The position numbers and the translations under genes were made by a program. A DNA stretch of 33,280 nt from positions 1 through 33,280 of the forward strand of contig JACPRI010000263.1 in assembly GCA_016190065.1 (NCBI GenBank). Reading direction: 5' to 3'. The notes under the pieces are model-generated. The model saw nothing but the letters and a program-made list of their open reading frames with translations. It was not told the origin of the DNA and did no database searches. The stretch's first letter is position 1. Every line of letters starts with the position of its first letter. The DNA is from Verrucomicrobiota bacterium (GTDB lineage Bacteria > Verrucomicrobiota > Verrucomicrobiia > Limisphaerales > SIBE01). Shown here one piece after another: positions 25,688-33,280 of this stretch.

Positions 25688-26905
25688 CTACCCTTTCGCG
25701 GGGCACATCACCTCACTTCGGCTCTGCGCCGGAGTTTTCTCCCTGGTCGAGAAGGACGGCGCGTGGGACCCATTTCCAGCGACGAACTCGTCAGGCTGGG
25801 AGGCCCGGACGCGGCCATGGAGCGGGCGCGCTCCCCGGCATCGTTTCCGCACTTCATTGAGGAAGGGGAGATTCCGCAGGACCAGATTCGCTTCGACGCC
25901 AAAATCGATCAGGCACGCGATCTCGTCCACGCCGATGTTCGCCAGCCGTTCCACCGTCTGCACGCATGTGTCCGGCGTCCCGAAAAGCCCATTCTCGGCC
26001 AAGTAGCGGTGGAATGCGTAATCCAGAACCGGTTCGATTTCACTCCGGGCCGGTTCGCGGTTTAGGGCAGAGGACGCGCCATTTTTAGGACAAGGCGAGA
26101 GCGGACGAATGTCGCGGCGGGTCTTGCGAGTCAAATCGACGGAGCTTTTCAAGTACGCCCGGAAAGGCTCGCGCACGGTTTCTTGGATCGTTTGGAAATT
26201 TTCTCCGACGAACGCGTGCAACATCAGCGTCACGTGGCCGCTTCCCTCGCGGTGATCGGTCTCGTTCCAGGCCTCGCGGTAAACCGCAATCTTCGCGGCA
26301 AGCTCCCCAATCGTCTGGCCGAGGAGATGCGTGAGGAGATTGGCGCCCAGCTCGCCCGCCAGGCGGAACGTGTCGAGACAACCCGAGGCCGTGATCCACA
26401 CGGGCAATTCCGGTTGAACCGGCCGCGGAAAGATTTTGACTTCGACCTCTTCGCCCGCTCCGTTGACGGATTTGACGGATTGTCCGCGCCAAAGCTTGCG
26501 CACGATTTCGAGCTGTTGAGCCATCACGAAGTGACGGTCCGGATAATTCTCCGGCGCAAACACAAAATCGTTCGAATGCCAGCCGGAGGCGAACGAGATG
26601 CCGACGCGACCTTTGGACAGGTTGTCCACGACGGACCATTCTTCGGCGACGCGGACCGGATGGTGCAAGGGCAAGACCACGCTGCCTGCGCGGAGTTGAA
26701 TCCGCTCCGTGACCATGGCCAACGCCGCGCTGGTCAGAGAGGGATTGGGATAAAGTCCGCCGAAAGGATGGAAGTGGCGCTCCGGTGTCCAGACGGCCTC
26801 GAACTCATGTGCGTCCGCGAACCGCGCGCCTTCGATCAGGAGCCGATACCTGTCTTTGCCGTGCCCGGCCTCGTCGCAGGCAAAGTAAAAAAGACTGAAT
26901 TGCAT
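25688..26905 (-). CDS. Luciferase-like FMN monooxygenase, MupA/Atu3671 type, of natural-product biosynthesis
   Basis: A 405-residue protein of the bacterial luciferase fold. The start MQFSLFYFACDEA, then FEAVWTPERHFHPFGGLYPNPS, RIQLRAGSVVLPLHHPVRVAEEW and VGISFASGWHSNDF are hallmarks of the luciferase-like monooxygenases found as free proteins or embedded domains in NRPS/PKS clusters. These use reduced FMN and oxygen, and in such lines are expected to oxidise a carrier-bound residue; the exact reaction cannot be told from sequence. The recognisable fold ends near NLPFLNEVRKRC (about residue 350). The last 50 or so residues are basic, low in pattern and unlike the family, and look like a run-on. 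A second unusual stretch lies near residues 268-285. It follows the Ala/Gly-type NRPS gene after 118 bases. No strong ribosome binding site is visible. Confidence 0.9.
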   Translation of the reverse strand: MQFSLFYFACDEAGHGKDRYRLLIEGARFADAHEFEAVWTPERHFHPFGGLYPNPSLTSAALAMVTERIQLRAGSVVLPLHHPVRVAEEWSVVDNLSKGRVGISFASGWHSNDFVFAPENYPDRHFVMAQQLEIVRKLWRGQSVKSVNGAGEEVEVKIFPRPVQPELPVWITASGCLDTFRLAGELGANLLTHLLGQTIGELAAKIAVYREAWNETDHREGSGHVTLMLHAFVGENFQTIQETVREPFRAYLKSSVDLTRKTRRDIRPLSPCPKNGASSALNREPARSEIEPVLDYAFHRYLAENGLFGTPDTCVQTVERLANIGVDEIACLIDFGVEANLVLRNLPFLNEVRKRCRGARPLHGRVRASQPDEFVAGNGSHAPSFSTREKTPAQSRSEVMCPAKG

Positions 26906-27023
26906 GATGGGTTCCGTCGATACGCATCGCCCTCGACCCGCGATGAATCCCGATCTGTCACGCGAAACTTATCCTCCGGAAAGCCCGGACGAAAGTAGGT
27001 GCCGACCCCAGAGACAGACGCGC

Positions 27024-30000
27024 TTACCCTAATGCGGGCCGCTCTTTGGACTCGCGGACGAGCGCCATTTGAATCTCGCTGGCCAAAGCGGCGATGGTCG
27101 GCGCTTCGAAGAGCGATTGCATGGGCAAATCGATCTCGTAGGCGGCGCGAATTCGCGCCCGGACTCGCGTCACCAAGAGGGAATGTCCGCCCAGCTCAAA
27201 GAAATTGTCGCTCACGCTGATGCAGTCTCGATCGAGAACCGTCTGCCAGATTTCCGCGAGCGTCCGTTCGATCTCCGTTTGCGGCCGGGCATCAGCGTCC
27301 GCGAACCCGGGCCGCGTTGTTTGCACCGGCGGCAGCGCTTGACGGTCTGGCTTGCCGTTCACGGTCCGAGGCAACGATTCCAGAAACACAAACGCCGCCG
27401 GCACCATGTAGGTTGGCAGCCGTTCGGCGAGGTAACGCCGCAGTTGGTCCGAATCCGCCGCCCCCCTTTCCTCGAGGACCACATAGCCGGCCAGACGCGG
27501 ATCACCCGGGCTGAATTCCCGCAAAACGACCAGGGCCTCCCGCACGGCGCGATGCTGCCGCAGGGCCGCCTCGATTTCGCCCAACTCGATGCGGTAACCG
27601 CGCAATTTGACCTGGTGATCGTTGCGCCCCAGAAATTCAATATTCCCGTCCGCCAAATAGCGCGCCCGATCTCCCGTCCGGTAGAGCCGGCGGCCCGAGT
27701 CCTGCGTGAATGGATTGGGAATGAATCGCTCCGCGGTCCACTCCGGCCGACTCAGGTATCCGCGCGACAGTCCTTCGCCGCTGATGCAAATTTCTCCCGG
27801 CACACCGATCGGCGTTGGCCGCAGTTGACGATCCAAAAGATAGATTTGTTCTCCGGCCAGCGGACGGCCAATCGTGGCGGGACCGTCGGGGCGGCGCACG
27901 ACGGCCGTGGAGTACACCGTGTCTTCGGTCGGCCCATACAGATCCAGCACGCGCGCCCCGCGCGTTCGGTCGTGAATCCGGCGCACCAGGTGAGCCGCCA
28001 ACGGTTCGCCGGCCAGATTGACCGTCTGCACGGAATCGGGAATTCCGCCTAGACGCAACAATTCCTCCATCGCCGACGGTACGGTGTTGATGAGGGTGAC
28101 ATCCTCGCGGGCCGGCAAGGCGGGCAGGTGCATCAGATTCTCCGCGAGAATCACTTTGCCTCCGGAGCACAGCGGCGCGAAAAGCTCGAACACCGACAGA
28201 TCAAAGCAGAGCGACGTCGAGGCGAGCACGCCGTCCAGTTCTTTTGGCGAATAAGCGGCGAGCGCCCACGCGAGCAAGGCAGCCACGTTCCGATGCTCGA
28301 TGCACACGCCTTTGGGCTGGCCCGTCGAGCCGGACGTGTAGAGCACGTAAGCCAGATTCTCCGCTCGTGGATGAGAATTCACGGCAGCCGTCGGCTGGCT
28401 GGAAGGACCGGCGCCCTTCGGATGCACGCATCGGGCGAGATCGAACGCCTCGTCGGGAATTCCGTGCCGTTCCCCCTCACCCGGACCCTCTCTCTCAGGG
28501 AGAGGGAACCACTCATCCGGCGCTGGAAAAATCCCGGTCGTTCCGGGTTTTCCCCTACGCCGCAGAAGCACCTCCCTCTCCCCAAGAGAGAGGGCCGGGG
28601 TGAGGGGGAAGGAAGTGTTCGTTGCCTCCGCTGCCCTGCTGGCCTGTGCGGCGAGCGGCGGAGAGATGTTCGTGCTCACCTCACATTGTTCCAGGCAGAA
28701 AATCCTCGCGGCATGTTTCGGCAGGCGGCCCAGCAGATGCGTCTGCGTCAAGAGCACCGGCGTTTGCGTGTCTTCGAGAATAAAGCTCACTCGGTCCGCC
28801 GGGTAAGCCAGATCTATCGGGACATACGCGCCGCCGGCTTTGAGAATCCCAAGCACCGCCACCACCATCGCCTCGGAGCGCTCAAGGTAAAGGGCCACCA
28901 AAACTTCCGGACCCACTCCCAGGCGCCGCAACCGCAGCGCCAGCGCGTCGGCTTGATGATTGAGTTCGCGGTAGGTGAGACGCTGGTTTTGAAACACCAC
29001 GGCCTCCGCATCCGGCGTTTTCGCCGCTTGCGCTTCAAACAGTTTATGGATGAGATCGTCGCGACGGCCGCGAACACCGGGCGGATTCCATTTCACCAGG
29101 AGTTCTTCGCGCTCTTCCGCGCTCAACAAGCAGACCTCGCCGGTCGGTTGCCAGGGATCGGCCTGCAGACTCTGCAGCAAACCGCGGAGATGAGCCAGCA
29201 TCCGGCGGATTGCAGCGTTCTCGAATCGGTCTCGATGGAAGCTGATCGAGAGCACCAATTCCGCATCGGCATGAGCCGCGAGCGTGAGGGGATAATGCGT
29301 GCGCGAAAGAAACCGGACGTTTCGAATCTTCAAACTTTCGCCGCCTTCCCAGAGCGCGGCGTCTGCCGGGACGTTTTCAAAAATCACGATGCTCTCGAAC
29401 AACGGTTGGTCCGGAGGCAACGCACTGCACTGCCGGATGACGGATAACGGCGCGCATTGAAAGCGCTGAAAATCCATCAGCCGATTCTGGAGCGCCGTCA
29501 ACCAACTCATCACCGAGCGGTTTGGAACGACGGCTATCCGCACGGGAATCGTATTGATAAAAACGCCCACCATGGACTCGATGCCTTCGAAGTCCGGCGG
29601 CCGTCCACAGACCGTGGCGCCAAATACAACGTCGGGCTCCCCGGTGTAGCGATGCAGCAGGAGAGCCCAGGCCCCCTGGATCAGCGTGCTCAACGTCAGC
29701 CGATGCCGCCGGGCGAAAGCGCGCAACGCTTCCGTGAACTCGCGTCCGCACCGCAACATTTCTTCGCCTGCTTCCCCTTTCTGGCCCGCTTCAACCGCGG
29801 GTGTCTCCAGATTGATTGAAGTTGTGGAACGGAATCCGTGGAGTGTTTCCCGCCAGAAATCCCGCGCTGGCCGCAAGTCCAGATGCCGGCGGCTGGCGAT
29901 GAATTCCTGGAAAGGGCGCGTGGATTCGAGCTTGATCTCCGCCTGGTGAGCGCATGCCTCATACACCGAAAACAATTCCTTCAGAACGATGAGATAGGAC

Positions 30001-30443
30001 CATCCATCCAACAGCGCGTGGTGAAAGGACCAGACAAATTCGTGCACCGATTCCTCGACGCGAACAAGGCAGAGCCGCATCAGCGGCGGTTCATCGAGCC
30101 GGAAGCCGCGGCGGCGATCTGATTGGAGGTCGATCTGCAATTGCCGGCTCTGATTCGCCGGAGATAACGAGCGCCAGTCCTTGAACTCCAAAGCGAGTTC
30201 TACGCGCCGATGGACTCGTTGGATCGGCTGGGCCGACTCGGGCCACAAAAAGCTCGTCCGCAAGACCGCGTGGCGGGCGAGGATCGTCTGCCAGGCTTTC
30301 GCAAATAATTCCACGTTCAGTTTTCCGTGAACGGCGCAGCGGAACTGTTCGAGGTAGTAACCGGCCTCCGGCGCCAGCAGGGTGTGGAACAGCATGCCTT
30401 CCTGGATGGGCGCCAACTCGTAAATGGCTTCGATGTTGTCCAT
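27024..30443 (-). CDS. NRPS module C-A(Ala/Gly-like)-PCP
   Basis: A one-module NRPS of 1139 residues. The condensation domain (8-435) starts ELAPIQEGMLFHTL and has HHALLDG at 141-147. The A domain (about 465-1040) has YTSGSTGQPKG at 702-712, YRTGD near 921 and NGKPD with Lys1031. The pocket read by alignment with GrsA is D-L-F-N-N-A-L-V-Y-K. From memory this is one residue away from codes reported for alanine/glycine in cyanobacterial NRPSs, so a small neutral amino acid is likely but not certain. The PCP (1050-1125) carries Ser1088 in LGGHSLL. The A2-A3 loop is enlarged by a family B repeat (residues 611-658) and other low-complexity sequence. It starts 150 bases after the upstream NRPS gene on the same strand, with no strong ribosome binding site next to the ATG. 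Confidence 0.93.
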   Translation of the reverse strand: MDNIEAIYELAPIQEGMLFHTLLAPEAGYYLEQFRCAVHGKLNVELFAKAWQTILARHAVLRTSFLWPESAQPIQRVHRRVELALEFKDWRSLSPANQSRQLQIDLQSDRRRGFRLDEPPLMRLCLVRVEESVHEFVWSFHHALLDGWSYLIVLKELFSVYEACAHQAEIKLESTRPFQEFIASRRHLDLRPARDFWRETLHGFRSTTSINLETPAVEAGQKGEAGEEMLRCGREFTEALRAFARRHRLTLSTLIQGAWALLLHRYTGEPDVVFGATVCGRPPDFEGIESMVGVFINTIPVRIAVVPNRSVMSWLTALQNRLMDFQRFQCAPLSVIRQCSALPPDQPLFESIVIFENVPADAALWEGGESLKIRNVRFLSRTHYPLTLAAHADAELVLSISFHRDRFENAAIRRMLAHLRGLLQSLQADPWQPTGEVCLLSAEEREELLVKWNPPGVRGRRDDLIHKLFEAQAAKTPDAEAVVFQNQRLTYRELNHQADALALRLRRLGVGPEVLVALYLERSEAMVVAVLGILKAGGAYVPIDLAYPADRVSFILEDTQTPVLLTQTHLLGRLPKHAARIFCLEQCEVSTNISPPLAAQASRAAEATNTSFPLTPALSLGEREVLLRRRGKPGTTGIFPAPDEWFPLPEREGPGEGERHGIPDEAFDLARCVHPKGAGPSSQPTAAVNSHPRAENLAYVLYTSGSTGQPKGVCIEHRNVAALLAWALAAYSPKELDGVLASTSLCFDLSVFELFAPLCSGGKVILAENLMHLPALPAREDVTLINTVPSAMEELLRLGGIPDSVQTVNLAGEPLAAHLVRRIHDRTRGARVLDLYGPTEDTVYSTAVVRRPDGPATIGRPLAGEQIYLLDRQLRPTPIGVPGEICISGEGLSRGYLSRPEWTAERFIPNPFTQDSGRRLYRTGDRARYLADGNIEFLGRNDHQVKLRGYRIELGEIEAALRQHRAVREALVVLREFSPGDPRLAGYVVLEERGAADSDQLRRYLAERLPTYMVPAAFVFLESLPRTVNGKPDRQALPPVQTTRPGFADADARPQTEIERTLAEIWQTVLDRDCISVSDNFFELGGHSLLVTRVRARIRAAYEIDLPMQSLFEAPTIAALASEIQMALVRESKERPALG
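28470..28612. repeat. Family B inverted-repeat element in the A2-A3 loop
   Basis: This is the most complete family B copy. The left arm starts TTCCCCCTCACCCGGACCCT and the right arm ends GGCCGGGGTGAGGGGGAAGG. Both also carry inner hairpins (CTCTCAGGGAGAGGG and CTCCCTCTCCCC). It is translated as NRPS residues 611-658 (signatures LTPALSLGERE and PLPEREGPGEGE). Confidence 0.88.
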
Positions 30444-30471
30444 CGCTGGTCGATTCTGAAAATTCGCGCTT

Positions 30472-30592
30472 CACCCCTGATGCACACTCATGGCGGCTGA
30501 TCGTGATCGAGTCAGCACTTTATTGAGTTGCCTTCATCGGGCGCCCGCGGCGCGCCGGAGCCATCAGGGTTCATGAGTGTCCATCAGTGGTT
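30472..30592. repeat. Inverted repeat filling the gap between two NRPS genes
   Basis: The left arm (30472-30503) reversed and the right arm (30561-30592) share ATCAG, four variable bases, CATGAGTGT, one variable base and CATCAG, then GGT, all at the same spacing. It occupies nearly the whole 149-base gap between the stop of the Cys-type NRPS gene and the start of the next. It could form a long hairpin that tunes expression of the downstream gene. Confidence 0.75.
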
Positions 30593-33280
30593 CTAAGATT
30601 CGCTGCGTCGGCTGGACGTCTGCGTCAAAGATTCTGCGGTACGGGCGAACTCGGCCAACTCCGCGATCGTCTGAAATTGGAAAGTCTGCCGCGGATCGAT
30701 CTGAATGCCGGCCCCCAACGCGCGCGAAACGATTTGAATGTTCAGGATCGAATCTCCGCCCAGGTCGAAGAAATTGTCATGCACGCCCACGCGGTCGAGG
30801 CCGAACACGTCGGCCCAGACTTTCGCCAGCACCTTTTCAACGGCATTCCGCGCTTCCACAAAATTCTGTTGGCCCGGGCGCGAGCCAACTTCTGGCAGCG
30901 GCAGGAGGCGGCGATCCACCTTCCCGTTTGCGCTCAAGGGCAATTCTTCCAACGGAACAAAGACGGCCGGGACCATGTATTCGGGGAGTTTGGACCGCAG
31001 AAACCGGCGCAGCTCAGATTCGTCGATGGGTGGCGCTTGGATTTCTCCCTCTCTTCCCTGCGAGGGGCCGGAGAGAGGAGGGCCGTCTTTATGGGCATTC
31101 CCCTCTCCTCGATCCTCTCCCCACTCGTCCCTCGCGGAGAGCGGAAGAAGAGCCGTGGTTGCTACTGGGCTCAATTCAGCGGCGGCAGGAATAGAGCCCG
31201 GAGCGGAGGGAACGATCCGCTGGAGGTCCGATCTGCCGACGCTTGAGATGGAATTCTTCGAGGTGACGACCGCGGCCTGAGCCACGATCACATGATGCCC
31301 TAAAACGTTGGCTGGAGAATCCGGCTGCGGAAAAGCACTGACTGACTCGAATCCCGCAGCCCTCAGCGATTCCTCCCATTCCGCGGCTGAGAGCAAGGGG
31401 CCGCTTCGTCCCTTTCGATGATCCTCGAAGCGACCGAACCCTTCGATGAACCCAACCGTCGCCAGGTGGAATCTCAGATTGCGCGTCGCCTCAAAGAGCC
31501 ACACGAACCCGCCCGGAGCCAGCAAGGACCGGACATGCTGCAGCGCTTCCGAGATCGAACGCGTCCCGTGCAAAACATTCGTGGCCATGATGACGTCGTG
31601 TGAGTTCGTCGCGAACCCCTGCGCCACCGGGTCTTCCTCGATATTCAAGAGTTGATAGGTGAGAAACGGATACGAAGAAAATTTCTTCTTCGCGCCCTTG
31701 AGGAAAAACACGGAGCGATCCGTGTAGGCATAGGCGGTCCGATCCGCCGGCAACACCGGGAGCACCGAGGACGTCGCGCTCCCCGTCCCCGCGCCGATTT
31801 CGAGGATGCGGAGCGGCTGGCCCGCCGGCCAGGATTGCACGGCGGCCCCCAGCAACTCCCCGAGGAGCTGATTGAAGCAACGCGCCAGCGCGTTTTCCTG
31901 ATAAAACGCTTCCGCTCGCTCCCAAGAGCCACCGGGAAACAACAACTCGAGAGGATCGACATTCCCCGTCAGGAGGCCGAGGAGATTTTCGCCGCTGCGT
32001 TCAAGGTAATCCAGCATCGGTTTGTCCCAGTCGGTCTGCTGGCGCCGCGCTTCGTCGAGGAGCGGTCCAACCTCGTCGGAATCCCGTGGACTCCGGCAGG
32101 TGTAGAGTCCCGGACCGTCGCGCTCGATCAGTCCCTCGCTTTCGAGCGCGGCCAGCCATTGGCTGACAAGCTTTCGATGGCGCGGCTGAATGTGAAACCG
32201 GCTCAGGGTCGTCTCCAGGCTGTGTTTCGATTTCCTCTCCGTGAGCGCGCCAAGGTCGCGAAGCGCTCGGACAATGTAGGCCGTGCTCAGACGTTCGAGC
32301 CGCGCGAAATTGGCGGCCACCCCATCCAGTTCGTCGTGGAACTGGCGGAAGTATTTCCCACCGATTTCGGGGAGACACGCATGGAATTCTCCCGCTCTTC
32401 CCTGCGAAGAGAGGAGAGGGCTGGGAAGAGGAGGGCCGTCTTTCTTGCGTTTCCCCTCTTCTCGATCCTCTCCCCACTCGTTCCTCGCGGGGAGAAGAAG
32501 GAGATCAGGGGTCCATGCCTCGCTTGATCCGACAGCAGTGGGGGCAGGTCCGAGGGAATTGAATGCAGCGCTCACGTCGCTAGGTTCCGACTTCTCGCCG
32601 CGCTTCTTCGGGACCACGTAAGCCACCAGCCGCTTGGGGCCTCGCAGTTCACCTTGCGCATTCACCACGGCCGCGGCAATGGATGGATGCTGAACTAAAG
32701 CGGCTTCGATTTCGCCGAGCTCCACACGATTGCCATGGACTTTCACCTGGAAGTCCTCCCGTCCGAGGAATTCGATGTTGCTGTCCGGCAAGTAGCGCCC
32801 CAGATCACCCGTGCGATACAATCGCTCGCCGTTTCGCGGATGGACTATGAACCGTTCGCGGGTCTTGTCGGTGTCTCGCCAATAGCCTTTGGCCAAACCG
32901 ATTCCTCCAATGTAAAGCTGGCCGGTCACCCAGTCCGGACACGGCTCCAACGCGCTATTCAACACGTGAAAACTTTGGTTCCGCATCGGACGTCCATACG
33001 GAATGCTCCTCCACGCGGGATCGACCTTGTCGATCGGATAAAGAATCGACCAGATGGAAGCTTCCGTCGCGCCGCCCAGGCTGATGATCTGCGCGTGCCG
33101 CACCAGTTCTCGAATTCGTTCTGGCATCGTGACCGGAATCCAGTCGCCGCTCAACAGGACCAGTCGCAGCGAATCACCGACGGCCTCCGGATAACCGTTG
33201 GCATGGTCCAGGAGCAAACCCATGAACGCGGGAACCGAGTTCCACACCGTGACCTTCTCATTTACGACCAGGCTGGCCCA
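30593..33280 (-). CDS. NRPS fragment: A(Cys) with embedded methyltransferase, PCP (5' end outside window)
   Basis: The C-terminal part of a larger NRPS; the frame is open to the right edge. Residues are counted from the codon at 33247. The A domain from TVWNSVPAF through SLGGATEASIW, YRTGDLG (144) and RVELGEIEA (174) is split after motif A8 by a methyltransferase (about 300-655), then resumes with LPEYMVP (754) and NGKVDRR with Lys776. The methyltransferase has a winged-helix-like start (AYIVRALRDLGA), the SAM site LEIGAGTGS (482-490) and TNVLHGTRS (556-564). Visible pocket residues N-L-S-L-I-W-K equal the last seven of the known cysteine code D-L-Y-N-L-S-L-I-W-K. This arrangement is that of PchF/HMWP2-like cysteine modules, so a heterocyclisation domain may lie upstream. 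The PCP has Ser833 in LGGDSIL. There is no epimerase or thioesterase before the stop. Family D repeats at residues 251-288 and 701-736 flank the methyltransferase. Confidence 0.93.
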   Translation of the reverse strand, partial: WASLVVNEKVTVWNSVPAFMGLLLDHANGYPEAVGDSLRLVLLSGDWIPVTMPERIRELVRHAQIISLGGATEASIWSILYPIDKVDPAWRSIPYGRPMRNQSFHVLNSALEPCPDWVTGQLYIGGIGLAKGYWRDTDKTRERFIVHPRNGERLYRTGDLGRYLPDSNIEFLGREDFQVKVHGNRVELGEIEAALVQHPSIAAAVVNAQGELRGPKRLVAYVVPKKRGEKSEPSDVSAAFNSLGPAPTAVGSSEAWTPDLLLLPARNEWGEDREEGKRKKDGPPLPSPLLSSQGRAGEFHACLPEIGGKYFRQFHDELDGVAANFARLERLSTAYIVRALRDLGALTERKSKHSLETTLSRFHIQPRHRKLVSQWLAALESEGLIERDGPGLYTCRSPRDSDEVGPLLDEARRQQTDWDKPMLDYLERSGENLLGLLTGNVDPLELLFPGGSWERAEAFYQENALARCFNQLLGELLGAAVQSWPAGQPLRILEIGAGTGSATSSVLPVLPADRTAYAYTDRSVFFLKGAKKKFSSYPFLTYQLLNIEEDPVAQGFATNSHDVIMATNVLHGTRSISEALQHVRSLLAPGGFVWLFEATRNLRFHLATVGFIEGFGRFEDHRKGRSGPLLSAAEWEESLRAAGFESVSAFPQPDSPANVLGHHVIVAQAAVVTSKNSISSVGRSDLQRIVPSAPGSIPAAAELSPVATTALLPLSARDEWGEDRGEGNAHKDGPPLSGPSQGREGEIQAPPIDESELRRFLRSKLPEYMVPAVFVPLEELPLSANGKVDRRLLPLPEVGSRPGQQNFVEARNAVEKVLAKVWADVFGLDRVGVHDNFFDLGGDSILNIQIVSRALGAGIQIDPRQTFQFQTIAELAEFARTAESLTQTSSRRSES
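31041..31148. repeat. Family D element, MT-A9 junction
   Basis: It shares with 32385-32497 the blocks CTCTTCCCTGCGA, GGAGGGCCGTCTTT and CGATCCTCTCCCCACTCGT, in the same order and orientation. It is translated as residues 701-736 (ARDEWGEDRGEG and KDGPPLSGP) just before A-domain motif A9. Confidence 0.85.
32385..32497. repeat. Family D element, A8-MT junction
   Basis: This is the direct-repeat partner of 31041-31148, read in the same frame as residues 251-288 (ARNEWGEDREEG and KDGPPLPSP). It lies just before the start of the methyltransferase domain. Confidence 0.85.

Noticed and set aside
1-33280. Transposase, integrase, rRNA or tRNA genes
   Set aside because: I looked for transposase and integrase motifs in the frames and for tRNA-like cloverleaf stretches in the gaps and saw none I could support. 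The inverted-repeat elements encode no enzyme, so any mobilising protein would be elsewhere.

Overview
The window is a high-GC chromosomal segment, most likely from a Verrucomicrobiota bacterium of the Pedosphaera/Limisphaerales type. This is an inference from the middle of the window, which has an H-X9-DG type prepilin-like protein, PQQ-like and BNR-like beta-propeller proteins, a giant Calx-beta/DUF11-like protein, and a shared C-terminal module ending in RFYR or FYRV. No ribosomal or tRNA gene is present to test this.

Layout. Both flanks, all on the minus strand, hold one non-ribosomal peptide/polyketide (NRPS/PKS) gene cluster. Read in the direction of transcription (right to left) it contains: (1) 33280-30593, an NRPS piece with a cysteine-type adenylation (A) domain, an embedded methyltransferase (MT) and a carrier protein (PCP), open at the right edge; (2) 30443-27024, C-A-PCP with an Ala/Gly-like A code; (3) 26905-25688, a stand-alone MupA/Atu3671-type luciferase-like monooxygenase; (4) 11536-7589, C-A-PCP with a perfect threonine code; (5) 7592-1, KS-AT(malonyl)-ACP-aminotransferase-C-A, open at the left edge and joined to gene 4 by an ATGA overlap. 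Between genes 3 and 4 lie four plus-strand genes (11936-25534): a pseudopilin-like protein, a 940-residue PQQ-propeller/Ig protein, a 697-residue BNR-like propeller and a 2329-residue multi-propeller protein. They look unrelated to the cluster and split it in two.

How the genes work together. If the genes act in the order they are read, the line adds cysteine (possibly methylated or cyclised), an Ala/Gly-like residue and threonine. It then extends the threonyl chain with one malonyl unit, whose beta-keto group would be converted to an amine by the aminotransferase, and passes the result to a further amino acid. Extending an alpha-aminoacyl unit and then transaminating the ketone would give a beta,gamma-diamino acid, an unusual building block. 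Neither release nor loading domains are in the window.

The most striking signal is a set of at least five families of about 55-150 bp inverted-repeat elements inserted in frame in the NRPS/PKS genes. They sit in inter-domain linkers, in the same A2-A3 loop of three different A domains, within the A4-A5 core of the threonine A domain, on both sides of the embedded methyltransferase, and at the N-terminus of the PKS. I found none in the coding sequence of the central plus-strand block. The gaps between genes carry short-period (7 and 8 nt) degenerate tandem arrays and several strong palindromes.
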